DNA of 64,000 nucleotides from Welwitschia mirabilis (GCA_051453625.1 JBOZIK010000001.1:258036064-258100063); one strand, 5' to 3'; shown: positions 45,891 through 58,916, numbered from the stretch's first letter. The notes: a model not told the origin generated them from the letters alone. Made by a program: numbers and translations.

Positions 45891-47210
45891 GTAGTTTTCT
45901 TATTGATCTTTATTTTCATTTGTCTTTTTAGTTATAGTTGATTTTATTTTTGCAAATAAAGTTTGTTAGTTTGTGATGCTAATTTTTTCTATCTATTCTT
46001 TTGAATATTTTCAAGTTTAGTTTTCTTTAATTTTCTCTTTTAATTTTTAGCACATCCAATACTATTTTTCAATGCTTATGAGTTCATGATATGTTGCACT
46101 TATTTCTCTTAGCTTGATGCATTTACCTTCATTATCATGCCTTAATTTATCATGATTCTTAGTTATTTTCCATCTTTTAGACTCTTTGATACATTTCTGA
46201 AATCTACTTGAGGCTATTTAAGCTTAACTGATTCTACTAATAATTCCAAAATTTCTAATCTTTTGAAAAAGAAAGACACACACATATTTATTGAGCCTTA
46301 ACTCTTTATCTTTCATCTTTTTCAAACTATTTTTTGCCCTTTCTTTTATGCATCAAATACTACTCTAGACATACCTATTTTACTTATTTGTACTTAACTT
46401 AGATATGGATCTTTTTCCTTCTTGCATTAATGCAATACAAGATTCATTTATTCACCTATTGTAGAAGGGGAGGATATCACATATATTTTAAAATATTTTG
46501 AGAAAAAATTTAAATTTTTGAGGGTCATTTTTTAATTTTTTATGAGACATATCTATGATGTATTAATCTGATTCTTAATGCCTATTATTTGAGTGATATA
46601 AATTATGGATAATGTTTAATAAAACATGTACTTAATAATAAAATACTTGTAATATGTTTTTCTTATAGGAATCATTAAAGAAATTCATAAGACCATGAAT
46701 GAAGGAAATAATGTTATGATTGATTATTTTTGATATATTTTTCCTTATAGTTTGTGCTTAAAAACTTAATTTTTGATTTATGAATATTATTTTTAAGTCA
46801 TCACTTTTTTTGATTATACATGCACAATATTTTTCTAAGTTTCTATAATATTACGATGATTTTTTTAACATTAAATATTTATCTTTTTAATGTGCTAAAT
46901 GTTTTAAGTAAGGGATTAATGCATATGTAAGTGCTTTAATCTTATTTTTTAATAAGCATGATTACAAGTAATTATTTTTATAGATTGATTTTTAGGAGCT
47001 TATCATCCCCATAATCATTGAGATGATAGTCTGCATGATCCTATGGTTACTTCATCTACTAAGGTAAAACATTTTAGTTTATTTATTTTTATGATTTACT
47101 TCTACATATTGAGATGTATAAACTTGATTTACATATTCTTAGATATTATTTTATTTTTTGTCAGTTTGCCTTATAATTATAGTTGTTTACCAACTTTATT
47201 AAGGATCGAT
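45891..47210. other. 3' region of element C upstream of the polypurine tract
   Basis: A+T-rich with no recognisable coding. The open stretch 47043-47237 runs into the LTR and is not a gene. Confidence 0.4.
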
Positions 47211-47229
47211 AAGGCTAAGTGTGGGGCTA
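47211..47229 (+). promoter_or_regulatory. Polypurine tract of element C
   Basis: AAGGCTAAGTGTGGGGCTA directly before TGTTGTGATGCC. This is the best-kept copy of the family tract. Confidence 0.75.
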
Positions 47230-48452
47230 TGTTGTGATGCCAAGTTATATGTTTTTGATGGGGTATTTTAAGTAGTTTTATAGGACATTTAGATAAGTTT
47301 AAGCACAAAATGATGATTATTGAGAGTCAAGGAGAAAATCATAAAAATGCATAAATATCAATAAATTTGAAGACATTTTGGACTGGTACTTCACATTTTA
47401 AGGAAGAATTAATGAGCTTCAAGGCTGGTTTAACTTAATAAAGGTATTTAAAAAGGTTGTTGTCCCCTCCATCGACTAGATGACATAGCAAGGTGATACC
47501 ACTTACATGCTAATTAGGAGGCTATCTAGACTATTACGATGGCTAAATATAAAAATCTTTTAATATGGTATCATCCCCTCCATCATCTAGATGACATGTA
47601 AGATAATAATATAATTTTAGTCAATGTATCAAACTTTACTAATTTGTGTAATGTGTCATGCACTTTCTATGCACTATTAGGGTTTTAATTGCATCTATTA
47701 GATTTGATATTTTTAATTTTATTCTTGTTAATAAATATCACTTACCCCACAAATTTGATCATCTTATTTGTTACTAAAAATTCTCATGATAAAAGATTAA
47801 AGGATAGGAGTTTCATTCATTACTTACAAAGAGGGGTCTTTCTTGGTGTTGGGTTGTGTCTTCTTTATTTAGGTGCTACTACTTTATAATAGGATGTTGA
47901 TTTAAAATTTGATGAAAATCATACTTTAGACTTATTATATTCACATGCATGTTACTTATGATTTATGTTTCTTACAATTCTATAATAGCTTCGTCTATGA
48001 TATAAGTCATCAAGGACAACTTTTGTTAAGGTTAAAATCATTAGTTTAGAATTCTTCATTATATTTCTTAGATTAATCATTACATGTTTTTAATATTCTA
48101 TTTGACATACTTGATAGCTTAGTTTGATTAGGGTTAGTGATATTTTTCTTAATTGATCTAGATTATGCAAGGTTGATCATGATGACAGAGATTTAATAGT
48201 CAGATAGATGTTATATTTAGAGTAGATTACATTTGCATTTGAATTGTGTATTATTTTTCTTACATTGTTGATATTTATTTTAAACCTTTATTTTGTAAAA
48301 AAAGTAATTTTCTTTCTTCTCACCTAGTGCCTTTGATAGATTATGATATTCAAGTTCACTCCTATTTATATTAGTGTGTTGTATGTGCATCCACTTGTGA
48401 TTAATAAGATTTGATAAAGGATGTAACATTTGCATAAATATGCACTACAAAC
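47230..48452 (+). repeat. 3' LTR of element C
   Basis: Starts TGTTGTGATGCCAAG and ends CACTACAAAC. Partner of 37960-39176. It holds ATCATCTAGATGAC at 47582-47595 and GACTAGATGAC near 47474-47484. Confidence 0.8.
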
Positions 48453-49835
48453 TCCATTGAAACAAAGATTTCTTTATAAAAAATTTTTAAAAAATAGCCT
48501 TTAGAGAAGCTCTAAGAGGAATAATTATTGAGTGAGGATTGAAAATAGGAGATGGTAATCTCTTTTTAGATTAAAAATGGTGAAAAACCCTATCTTTTTG
48601 ACGTGTTTTAGTCTTAACAATAGTACTTAAAAGATGTTTACCTATTAAAAGACATCTAAAATAAGAAAAATAAACATCTACTTCATGAAAGATGTCTATT
48701 GTTAAAAATTTTATAAGCATTATAAAGATGTCTATCTATTTAAAAAGGTCTATTTCAAAACATTTAAAAAGAATACCTCATCTTTAGAAATATCTAGAAA
48801 CTTAAAGACATCTATTTGATAGACATCTACAAATATAAAGATGTCTCTCTAATAAACATCTACAAAAGTAAAGATGTCTACTGTNNNNNNNNNNNNNNNN
48901 NNNNNNNNNNNNNNNNNNNNNNNNNNNNNNNNNNNNNNNNNNNNNNNNNNNNNNNNNNNNNNNNNNNNNNNNNNNNNNNNNNNNNNNNNNNNNNNNNNNN
49001 NNNNNNNNNNNNNNNNNNNNNNNNNNNNNNNNNNNNNNNNNNNNNNNNNNNNNNNNNNNNNNNNNNNNNNNNNNNNNNNNNNNNNNNNNNNNNNNNNNNN
49101 NNNNNNNNNNNNNNNNNNNNNNNNNNNNNNNNNNNNNNNNNNNNNNNNNNNNNNNNNNNNNNNNNNNNNNNNNNNNNNNNNNNNNNNNNNNNNNNNNNNN
49201 NNNNNNNNNNNNNNNNNNNNNNNNNNNNNNNNNNNNNNNNNNNNNNNNNNNNNNNNNNNNNNNNNNNNNNNNNNNNNNNNNNNNNNNNNNNNNNNNNNNN
49301 NNNATCTTAGAGGAACACCTATTGAGTGGAGGATTAAAAATGCAATATGGTGGTCCATTTTGTGATGAAAAAGATTTAAAACCCTAGTTTTTAGTGTATT
49401 TTTTATTTCTATAATAATACTTCAAAGACATATAACTACTAAAAGACATCTAAAATGTGAAAAGTAGATGTCCACTTCAGGAAAGATGTATACTATTTAA
49501 AATTTTACAAGCCATTTCACATACTATAAATATGTCAACCTATTCGAAGATACCTATTTTGAAATTATTAAAAAGTATACATGATCTTCAAATACTTTTG
49601 AAAATTTAAAGACACCTACATATGTGAAGAAATTTCTTTGATAGACATCTAATACACTAAAGATGTCCAACCTAAAAAGTCCAAAAACTTTAAAAAATTC
49701 TATGAATAATATTATCATAATAGTATCACTTAGAAAAAGTAAAGTAACATTCATAGAATTTAACTTTTTCATCATTTCATTATAATCTCAACTCATAGGA
49801 TATCATAAAGTAGAGTTACGATTTGAATCATATTA
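48453..49835. other. 3' region of element E next to pol, with duplicated segment and gap
   Basis: Between insertion C and the pol end of E. 48493-48884 and 49304-49695 are two copies of one ~390-base segment around a 419-base gap. Both contain AAAGATGTCTA/AGACATCTA words like those of the E LTR. No protein was recognised. Confidence 0.45.
48885..49303. other. Assembly gap (419 N)
   Basis: Separates two copies of a ~390-base segment in the 3' region of element E. Confidence 0.95.
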
Positions 49836-50290
49836 TGTGATAACTTACTTAATTGGGTAAGGCATAATTTCTAACTTCCTACATAATTTGATAAACCTTT
49901 TATTACTTAATGGTTTTATGAGAACATCAGCAAGTTAATTATTGGTACTGATATATTGCATCATGATGTCCTTGTTTTAAATGTGCTCTCCCAAAAAGTA
50001 ATGCTTGATCTCAATGAATTTGATTCTTGAATGCTATATTGGTTTCTTTGAGATGTTGACGGGACTTTTGTTATCATAATAGATAGAAATACTTTTCATG
50101 AAGAGTCTGAAATATTTCAACATTTGATTTATCCAAAGTAGCTATGCATAACAACTCTTAGTAGTAATACATTTATCCTCAGTAGTTGATAGAGAAGTTG
50201 AGGTTTTTTTTTTTTTGTTACTCCAAGTAATTTGACAATTTCAAGCAAGAAGCATGTTATACTTATGAAGTTTCTATCATCTTTTCATTC
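49836..50290 (-). pseudogene. RNase H remnant of element E (copia type)
   Basis: Would remove RNA template during reverse transcription. Minus-strand blocks YYDNKSPVNISKKPI, HSRIKFIEIKHYFL and QLADVLIKPLSNKRFIKL-type end (about 49870) follow the copia RNase H pattern, including the conserved end of pol. Stops replace expected Trp/Gln codons. Pol appears to end near 49836. Confidence 0.8.
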
Positions 50291-50429
50291 TTCCCTATCT
50301 ACATCATAACATTAAACTCTATATAGTTTTGATCAACCTTCTTACCATGGTCATCTTTGTTTAGTTTTGTGCTTTAATTAATTGGAATGTCTTTGGCTTT
50401 GTAGTCATGTATATCATACTTGATAAGTA

Positions 50430-51160
50430 AATTTTTAATATATTTAGTTTGGGAAATAATGTACTTTATTTGGATTTCACAACATATAGCATTAATAAAT
50501 TGTTCATCTTTCCCGTGAGACTCATCTTGAACTCATTTTACATTATCTTAGTAAAATTCTTATATAATAATTTATTAGTGGTTCCAAAAATAATATCATC
50601 TACATATACTTGTATACTAGTAAAATATTTACCATTATTTTAATAAATAATGGAATATTAGATGTACCTCTTTTAAATCTGTTTTTAATAAGATAATCTG
50701 ATAATTTCTCATATAAAGATTTAGGTGTTTTCTTGAAATTATAAAGAGCCTTTTTAAATTTGTACCATAGTCTAATTTATGAGTACTTATAAAACCGTTT
50801 GGTTACTTAACATACACTTCTTCTTTAAGAATTCTATTTAAAAATGCACTTTTAACATCCATTTAGTAGAGTTTGGATCTTTTAACATAAGCAAAGTCTA
50901 AAAGAATTTTTATTAATTCCATATGTGCTATGAGTGGAAAGGTCTCTTCAAAATCTATGCCTTCTTATTGATTGTATCCTTTAATTACTAATCTTACTTT
51001 GTTTTTGATCATATTATCATATTTATCTATCTTATTTCTAAAAACTCACTTTGTGCTAATAATAGATCTATTAGATAGTCTTAAAGTGATTTTCCACACA
51101 TTACATATTTCAAATTTATTAAGCTCTTCTTCCATTGCAAGCATTCAATATTTATCACTC
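50430..51160 (-). pseudogene. Reverse transcriptase remnant of element E (copia type)
   Basis: Would copy element RNA to DNA. Minus strand, high to low: VFRNKIDKYDNMIKNKVRLV, EGIDFEETFPLIA, LY-stop-MDVKSAFLNR (the DVKSAFL motif), EEVYVK, LKRLF/LYNFKK-type block near 50740, and IQVYVDDIIFGT at about 50582-50615 with the catalytic YVDD intact. Two or more frameshifts and several stops make it inactive. The plus-strand open stretches 50449-50643 and 50972-51208 are shadows. Confidence 0.9.
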
Positions 51161-51739
51161 TTAGCTTCATTAAATGTTTTAGGTTTAACTTTGAAATATA
51201 AGATATAAGACCACAATATTATTTACCATGATTTCTAATTTGAATACCACTATAAGGACTACCTATTATGTTGCTAGTAGAGTAATTCCTATTAAGTTTG
51301 ATGATGTTTAATGATTTTTCTTTATTTGTATTTTCTTCTTTCTTCTCTTTATTATATAATTAATCTTGAATATTTCTAGATGATTGATCAATTTACATAA
51401 TAATATAATCATCTTGTAGATATATAGAGATTGAATCAATATCACTTATTTTTATGTCTATAGTTTCCTCTACTATATGAGTTCTATTACTATACATATG
51501 GTAGGAATTACTAACCATAGCATATCATAGAAAATACCATTATTAAATTTGGAATCAAACTTCATTAACTTATCATTTTTATTTAAGATAAAACTCTTTA
51601 ACCCCAAAATGTAAAAGTAACTTATTGATGGTTTCTTACTATACTATAATTCATATGAAGTTTTAGAAGTGAAATGTGTTACTAGCATTTGATTTAAAAT
51701 GTAGCATGATATTTTAATGGATTCTAGAAAATAATGATA

Positions 51740-52310
51740 TCTATTTATCATGAATCATTATGTTGAGCATTTTATTTAGTAATATATTATTTATTTTAGC
51801 TATTCCATTTTATTTGGGAGTTCTTAGTGTAGAGAATTGGTGGAGAATGTCAAACTATTCATAGAAATATCTGGATCTTACCTTTTTAAATTCCATACCA
51901 TTATCACTTCTTATCATCTTAATATTATATCCTTTTTAATTCTATAACCTAATACATAGCTTAAAGAAAGCATTAAATGCCTTAACCTTATGTGTAAGGA
52001 ATGCTATTCATGTAAAATGAGAGTAATTATTAATAATAGCTAAATAGTACTTTTTCTTACTAGTATTTTTTATAAGACATGAACCAATAATGTTAGGATG
52101 TAAAATATCTCAAGAACAATCATTATGATAGAGTTTTTCTTATTAAATCTTACCCCTATCTACTTTTCTTTTTGGCAAGCTTCACAAATTTGATTACTAC
52201 AAATTTTCAACTTAGGAATTCCTCTTATCATTTTTTTTGTAGATAAGATTTTGAGTAAATATTTCTTTACATGTCCAAGCTTCCTATGCCATAAATCCAT
52301 TTCAACTATT
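51740..52310 (-). pseudogene. Integrase remnant of element E (copia type)
   Basis: Would insert element DNA into the genome. The zinc-binding part is well kept: LWHRKLGHVKKYLL and ICEACQKEK (HHCC residues present). In the core, YYLAIINNYSHFT has Asn where the first catalytic Asp is expected, IRSDNGMEFK keeps the second Asp, and the RTP...NG block has a Lys near the place of the catalytic Glu. Loss of catalytic residues plus stops makes it dead. Confidence 0.85.
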
Positions 52311-52336
52311 CTACTTAATCAACACTTTTTTCTTTA

Positions 52337-52670
52337 TTAGAAATATCTTGTAGAGTAGTGATATAAATATTTAACTTTTTTATACCAACAAATAAGAATT
52401 TTATTGAATTTTATTCTTTTATGCACATTCATCTTTTGTAAAATAACAAAAAAATTTGCATCACATGATTGATTAACACTTAAAAGATTATGTTGCGCTT
52501 TTTCTACAAAGAATACATCTTTTACCTCAGGTAGGTTACCTCCTTCAATGGTTCCATTAAGTCTAATAGGTATTTTTATATTATATTCAAAGGTGATCAC
52601 TTTATCTTGTACTATCAAGGTGTAAAACTAGATTTGTATCTAGTCATGCATTTTAAACATCCACTATCAA
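52337..52670 (-). pseudogene. Protease / GAG-pre-integrase region of element E
   Basis: Would process the polyprotein. VDSGCLKCMTRYKSSF (about 52612-52660) is the copia aspartic protease motif DSGC.(R/K)HMTG with the catalytic Asp-Ser-Gly kept. In a neighbouring frame a 93-residue open stretch (52337-52618) contains GTIEGGNLPEVKDVFFVEKA and QHNLLSVNQSCD, the GAG-pre-integrase block. A frameshift separates the two. Confidence 0.85.
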
Positions 52671-52879
52671 CATACTAGGCATGTTTTTTACTACTCTTAG
52701 TATAATATATTCTAAAAGTATGAGCCTTGATTTTTAAATCCATACTTTCTTTGATTTAGCCTATACAAAATCTTCTACCATACTTCTAGGCCTCTTGGAA
52801 TTATTAGTATGATATCTATTTTTTAATTTCATTAGGTGATTCAATTGATAATTGCCTCATTTGAAGTAGTAATAATTCC

Positions 52880-54411
52880 ATTTGTTGAACAAGAAGTTGA
52901 ATTAGTACTAGAGGACTTATTATGATCCAAACCACTTTTGTCATTTAGGATTATACATTTTCTAAGTATTGTGTTTAATATATAATTTTCTTAAGTAAAC
53001 TTCTCATTAATCTTCTTTGAGTTAAAAGGTTCCTATCTTACATTCTTTGATTTACATGTTAGTCTACTAATATTAGCTTTAAGGGATAAGTTTTTAGATC
53101 ATAATTTATTACAAGAACTCTTTTCTTATTCATAAGCTAATTTACAAGAATGAAGTCATTTTTAATTTTATCACATACCTTTTGTAATTTAATAAATTCT
53201 TTAGAAATTAGATCATACCTTTCTTGGATACCATACCCTTTTCATCTTCACTTTCTAATTTAAAGTCTTCTTTTCTTTTCTCATTTTCTTTTTGGATATG
53301 TACAATGACCATGTAGGAAGAATGTGATTTTTATTATCAAATGTTTCTACCTCAATTTTGTCTTCATCATTATTCCATCCTACATAAAAAGATATCCTTT
53401 TATTAGGCTACTTCTTTTGTATTTTCTCCTACATTTAATTAGAACTAGGATATTCCAAGGCTATGTGTCCTCATCCTCTACATACCTAATATTTTAATTT
53501 GAAATATCTACTTTAAAATAGCATGAAGAACTACTATAATTCTTACCTTTATTATTAGTTCTAGCTTGATATTTGGATGATTTTTTATAGTCCTCCTTTT
53601 TATTATTCTTGCATGAAAGAAGTATTTTAACTTCTCTTGTAATTAGAGCAAGTTCCTCATCCATATCTTCTTTAGATTCATCTTCTTTTAATTCTTCTTT
53701 TGTTTTTTTTGACCTTTATCTTGCACTTTCGCTAGCTTTAAAAGTAATGAGCTTCTCTTTTAAGGCACCATATTGAATGAGATTCATTTCATAAGCTATT
53801 AGAGCACTTTGAAGTTTTTCAATCTTCATAAAGTTGAAATCTCTTGATTCTTCGATGGCTATTTCTTGGACTTGTATTCTAGAGTTAAATATTTAATAAT
53901 ATTTTATATTTCATTGACCTTAAGAAGATTTTTACTAGTGCAACATAAAACATTCACAATATTGAAGACTCTGATGAAATATTCATAAACTCTCTTTATC
54001 ATTATTCATCTTAAGATTTTTAAACTGATCTATCCAAATAAGATGTTCTGACTATTTGATAATGGAAGTTACTTCATATGTTTTCATTAGAACATTTCAT
54101 ATCTCTTATGCCATTTTATATCCACCTATACTATTGAACTCCTCCATTGTAAGAGCTGAATAGAAAACATTCTTTACTTTTGAGTCAATCATGAAGGCTA
54201 CCTTCTCCTTATCTTCCTAGTCTCTTATAGGCTTGATTTTTGTTATGTATTTTGTATAGCATTTGTTATGATTTCTATAGGTTTTACATATCCATCTTCT
54301 ATGCTTTACCAAACTTAAAACTTATAAGATTATAAGTACACCTACTTCCTCATATTCTAATAAGAATAGTTATTCCCATCGAAGAGTGGAGGTTTAACAA
54401 ATGGAACTCAT
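52880..54411 (-). pseudogene. Gag remnant of element E (Sirevirus type)
   Basis: Would form the particle. From the Met codon at 54411-54409, the frame with KPPLFDGNNYSY (about 54396-54360) is the Sirevirus gag start. The next Trp codon is now TAG and two Gln codons are TAG and TAA. Later blocks are KVNVF/VKNVFYSALTMEEFNSI (about 54130-54180), IAIEESRDFNFMKIEKLQSAL (about 53800-53870) and YEMNLIQYGALKEK. A decayed zinc knuckle VCRG, stop, GHIALEYP is at 53450-53490, with a charged C-terminal region after it. Gag is followed by protease, as in the family. Confidence 0.85.
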
Positions 54412-54457
54412 TTTATAGTTTACTTAAGGAAGATACTATTTTTCATAAGTACTTACT

Positions 54458-54468
54458 CTGATACCAAT
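54458..54468 (-). promoter_or_regulatory. Primer-binding site of element E (initiator Met tRNA type)
   Basis: CTCTGATACCA on the plus strand is the complement of TGGTATCAGAG. It lies two bases from the 5' LTR and sets the element's orientation. Confidence 0.85.
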
Positions 54469-54470
54469 TA

Positions 54471-55978
54471 AGGATTATTAAACTTAGATGGAAGGGGTGA
54501 ATGAGGTCTACCAAAAACTAAATTTTACAAAAACAAATTAAAACTGTATAATAAACATCTCACTAGGATAATATGGTTTTCCAACTTGGGTATGTCTAAT
54601 ACATAGGATAGCTTCTTGTCACATATTTGAATATTATTAACTTGTAAAAATAGTGGTTTTTGTGTACCACCAACCTTACATACAAAATGAGATGCTTCTC
54701 TTAAGATAACACTCTCTTTTTCTTAGGGATAACTAATAATACTATATTAAAAATATGCTTACAAGACTAACATAATGTGAAATGCCTCTTTTAAGTTAGC
54801 GATCTCTTCCCCTCATAGATATCCAGTGATATAATAAAACAGCAAGATCATAAGCACTTACAATAGCACACAATATAAGGATTGCCCTATGATATGGAGC
54901 CCTAGCAAGGGATCCTAAGATTTGATAATAGAAAAATAGAATATAATAAGAGTATTAAAAAATATGATTTCCAAATAGTTTATATCCAATAAATAATGAC
55001 AAAAAATGATTCTAAAAGCTTGAAATGATGAGTCTTTAAAGAAGGGCTTTAGGTATTTCTTATTTTCATCACCCATGAATGTTAAAGAATGATGCAACAT
55101 TATAAGATTCAATGAATAAATGATGTAGTTACTTGAAGTTCCCTTTTAAATGAGATCTTGATGCTTCATGAATAGATACAATCACTCATACATTTTCTTG
55201 TGCATATGTGTATTCTATTGTTACTTATATAGATCTATCTATTAAGTTATGCCTTTATATATTTTGATGAGTTTCTAGTTGTTTAACCTTAGAAGGTAGA
55301 TGTTTAAACTCTGTAAGATTATATAATGAATAGAAAGGGCTAGGCATTGGGCACACAATGTATATTTTATTTAATGTGAACATTATACATAGATTTCTTG
55401 AGAATGGTATATGTATTTTATCAGTTAAACATCTTCAACATGGAATAAATATTTGATAAAAGTGCCCATAAATTGATGAGATGTGAATTGTATAATCTTT
55501 GGCCTTTGGTAATCATAGATTTATGATGCAAAACTTGATTACTTTCCTAGAATGTAAATAATTTAGTAAATTACAAATCATTCCTATTACCTATTCTAGT
55601 TTACTGCATACATCTTTAGCTATGTAGATGTCTTTCATCTATGTCATATCCATCTTTTAGCATAGTTATCTTCATTGAGATAGGTGTGTTTAACTTGTAA
55701 TTAAAAATTAGTTTGTTTCCTGCTATAGACATCTTTTTTGTAAACATATTAAAATGTGTAAACATCTTTATCATAGATGTGTTTAATTTTTTATACATCT
55801 TTAGTTACTTTATATTTGACAATTATGAAACCTAAGCTAAACTTTTTGTGAGATATGATATTTGAGATCTAACATGGACTGATGCTTTTGTGATCTAGTT
55901 TTCTCCAATTTAATATGTCTACATAATAACACAATATATTTGATAAGTGAAATCATCAAAACTGGATTTTTACCAATA
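54471..55978 (-). repeat. 5' LTR of element E
   Basis: Starts TAAGGATTATTAAAC next to the primer site and ends TTTTTACCAATA, followed by GATGT. Partner of 34248-35756, with similar length and block order. The GATGTCTTT-type repeat lies at 55610-55800. Confidence 0.85.
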
Positions 55979-55983
55979 GATGT
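55979..55983. repeat. Target-site duplication of element E (right copy, GATGT)
   Basis: Matches 34243-34247. Confidence 0.75.
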
Positions 55984-58876
55984 AAAGTATATTATTATTT
56001 CGTCTTGAAATTTTTAATTTATTAGCTTTATCATGTAATTTTAGTTCCTCATGTAATGGGATAATATAGTTTTAAATGTTCAAAAAGATTTTTTCATAAA
56101 AACCTTCTAACATAATTTTTATCATTTTAATGATAAAATTATAAAAATTACAAAATAAGGCTAATTAAATAAGAATAATTAATCATTTGATTACAAGATT
56201 AATACACTTAATATTAAAGTAACTAAGGTGTAACATGATAACACTATTTCACCTAAACTATGCAATGGTATACTATTAAAGAATAGAATAATGTACTAAT
56301 TTTATAATCACATTTTTAAATCAAGCTTTGAAAGCAATCCTAGTATCCAAGCTTTTGTGTGATACATATATTAAAATACGAATTATTTTATAAACCTATT
56401 TTTAAAGTAGTAGGATGTTTTATAATGTTTGATGAAAAGGGACTCTAAGTTTTTTAAACCATTTAACCTTTATTTTAATGCCTAGTAATGATATTATCTA
56501 AATCCATGGAATAAAATAATTTAATTTCATCTATATGAAAAATGTTTTGGACAAATACTTAAAGCTTCTTGCAATCATGAAATGGATTCTTCAATGGCTT
56601 AAACATCTGTAAAGCTCATCTCGTCATATGTTTTAATCTTCTTGAATTGTGCCTAGATTCATATGCATCAATCCATCCATTAGGTATAATAGATTTTTGG
56701 TCTACTAGAACATTTAATAAGGTAGAAAAGTTTTCAATCTCCACTTTTATCATCTCTTTGTTAGTCATTTCCCTTTATTTTTTCACTAGAGAACCTAGTT
56801 AAGAAGACTATATCTAACTTTAAGGATAAGGGATTGTTTTTATCTCTTAAAATTTAATTTTATTTAATCAATACTATTAAACTCATGCCTTATTTTCATA
56901 ATTTTTGATGTTCTTCTTTGCATTTGAGATTTTTAAAACTTAAATTATTTTACACCTAATTTTGTAATTACATTTGAGTAATCCTCAAGATGCTAATACT
57001 ATATTCATAAAGCATTTTTCATACTCATTTATAATAATAAAATTTTTTTATCTATTGCAAAAACCCTTTACAAATGCAAAATCAAGATGAAAAATAAGTA
57101 AGGAAAATCTATAAATCATTTTTCTTTCATAGTGACTTTATCAAGAACCCCCAAATTTGAAGGTGTAGCATCTTCCATTCATCTCTAGTTAACTCCCTAT
57201 ATTAACCCGTATCTTATCCTCAATGATAGAAACTTCTGCTCACCAAAATATTCATTAATGAAGGGATTATTATATATAATTTAACATATTATTATTCAAA
57301 AATAATATCTTAATAAATTCATTATTTATAAAAATACCAATTCATCATACTAATATTTATAGATAACAGTGTTAATAAAAAAACATAAAGTTCTTTATTT
57401 GATGTTATATAATTTATACATAAATAATAAAAACATGAAATTAAAGAATAAGTATTATCATATTCATTCATTATTTATTTTTTTAAATTCAATATCAAGA
57501 TTTTCTCAAGTTATTTTTCCTACTTATGAATATATAATAACTAATCATTAACATTTTAATTAATCATATGAATTTAGTTATCATATTATCAAATACATAA
57601 GAAATTTTTTAATTGCATTTAAAATGTATAATACATGAAGTATTAATTAACAAATTTCTTATACCATCTTGAAACAAATGAGTAAGTGAAAAATAAAATT
57701 CCAAGAAGTTTTTTAAAATTCTTATAGAAGCATAATTCTAATCAGTGTAAAAAGAAGTTTCTTATCTTAACTTTGCATTTAACGTTTTCAATAAAGCAAC
57801 TAACAAGCATCAATACAAGATAGCTAATGTAAAAACATCTATAAGAACCTAACTTAATAGGAAAAGAAAATAATCTTCCTTATTTACTTTTATGAGTTTT
57901 TCCAAAAAGGAAATTAATAGAGTTGCATTAATTTATGACTAATAAGAGAGAAAAAATATCGAATAGAATGATCTTATAGATTTTAATGGAAGCTACATAA
58001 AATTTAAAAAATAAGACAACATAATGGGATATTTTTGAAAGCATTAAATATGAAACTAGTTAAGAAAAAAAGTAAAAATATAAGAATATGAAACTAGTTA
58101 GAATTTAGAGAAAGATCAATGTGAACATGCATGAGCTAAAGCTATCTAAAGATGTGAATGTTTTTCCTATTTTTAATATTAATAACTTACACTAATATTA
58201 TAGGGATTCAAATGCTTACATTCAATGAAGTATTTTTGCTAAATGAAATCATCTTAAAAACATGAAGAAGATGTAAGAGAAAGGTATAAAAATAATAAAG
58301 CATAACACATATTATGGTTTTTAATCCTAATAAATTATCGAGTTGAGCCATTAAATTCTACAAGCATGTTATTATTCTTATGCATGTTTTCTAAGTACTA
58401 TAAATTCAAAGGTTTTTTTTTTAAAAATGCTTTTAAAACATTTACAAAGAAATTATTCTATTATATATTATTGAAAAATTATAAAAATTATACCTAATAA
58501 AACCATGAGTTATTTTAACTAGGAGATTAAAAAGAAGGATAATCTAGGAATATCCTTTTTTTTAAACGATCATCATTTTTAAATTAAATGTATTAGTAAA
58601 AGTAAGGAAAGATATAAATTACACTAGCATAACTAATTGTATGCAAGAGATTATGATAAAGGTTAAGATTATAAAATAAAAAGACTTTGATATTACACAT
58701 CTAAACTTTTTTAATTAAATAAGAAACCATATTAGAAAACTAATATTAGAGAAAATTAAGTTGTATTTTAAATTAAGAAATGTCCATGGCAATGTCCCTT
58801 CAAAAATAAAAAGGAAACAAGTAATTTTAGATAACATTAAGCTTATACTAATTGATGTAATAAGTTAATGCATTAC

Positions 58877-58916
58877 ATTATATATATGTATGTGTGTGTG
58901 AGTGTGTGTGTGTATG
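58877..58916. repeat. AT/TG microsatellite
   Basis: ATTATATATATGTATG followed by TG repeats with one interruption. Confidence 0.8.

Larger units (their letters stand above)
37960..48452 (+). mobile_element. Element C: Athila/Tat-like non-autonomous LTR retrotransposon
   Basis: LTRs 37960-39176 and 47230-48452, a tRNA-Asp-type primer site and a polypurine tract are all in family positions. The internal region holds the unrecognised ORF, an integrase-like tail and a long 3' region, part of which is present twice (43257-44518 and 44619-45890) around a 100-base gap. No RT, RNase H or protease motif was seen. It is inserted in the 3' region of element E. AAAGA occurs before the 5' LTR (37955-37959) and at 48464-48468, 11 bases beyond the LTR end, so the target duplication is doubtful. 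Confidence 0.8.
34248..55978 (-). mobile_element. Element E: Sirevirus-type Ty1/copia retrotransposon, interrupted by element C
   Basis: Minus-strand element with LTRs at 34248-35756 and 54471-55978 (1,509 and 1,508 bases) and the duplication GATGT. Right to left: 5' LTR, Met-tRNA primer site, gag (KPPLFDGNNYSY), protease/GAG-pre, integrase, RT, RNase H, a long 3' region, a GACATCATCAAAAAGGAGG-type polypurine tract, 3' LTR. Protease-integrase-RT order, the long gag, and the CATCATCAAAAAG polypurine context are those of plant Sireviruses (SIRE/Maximus). Element C (37960-48452) sits in the 3' region. Without it E is about 11.2 kb. Confidence 0.85.

Noticed and set aside
57369-57551. 60-codon open frame
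   Set aside because: Low-complexity Lys/Ile/Phe-rich translation of A+T-rich DNA.
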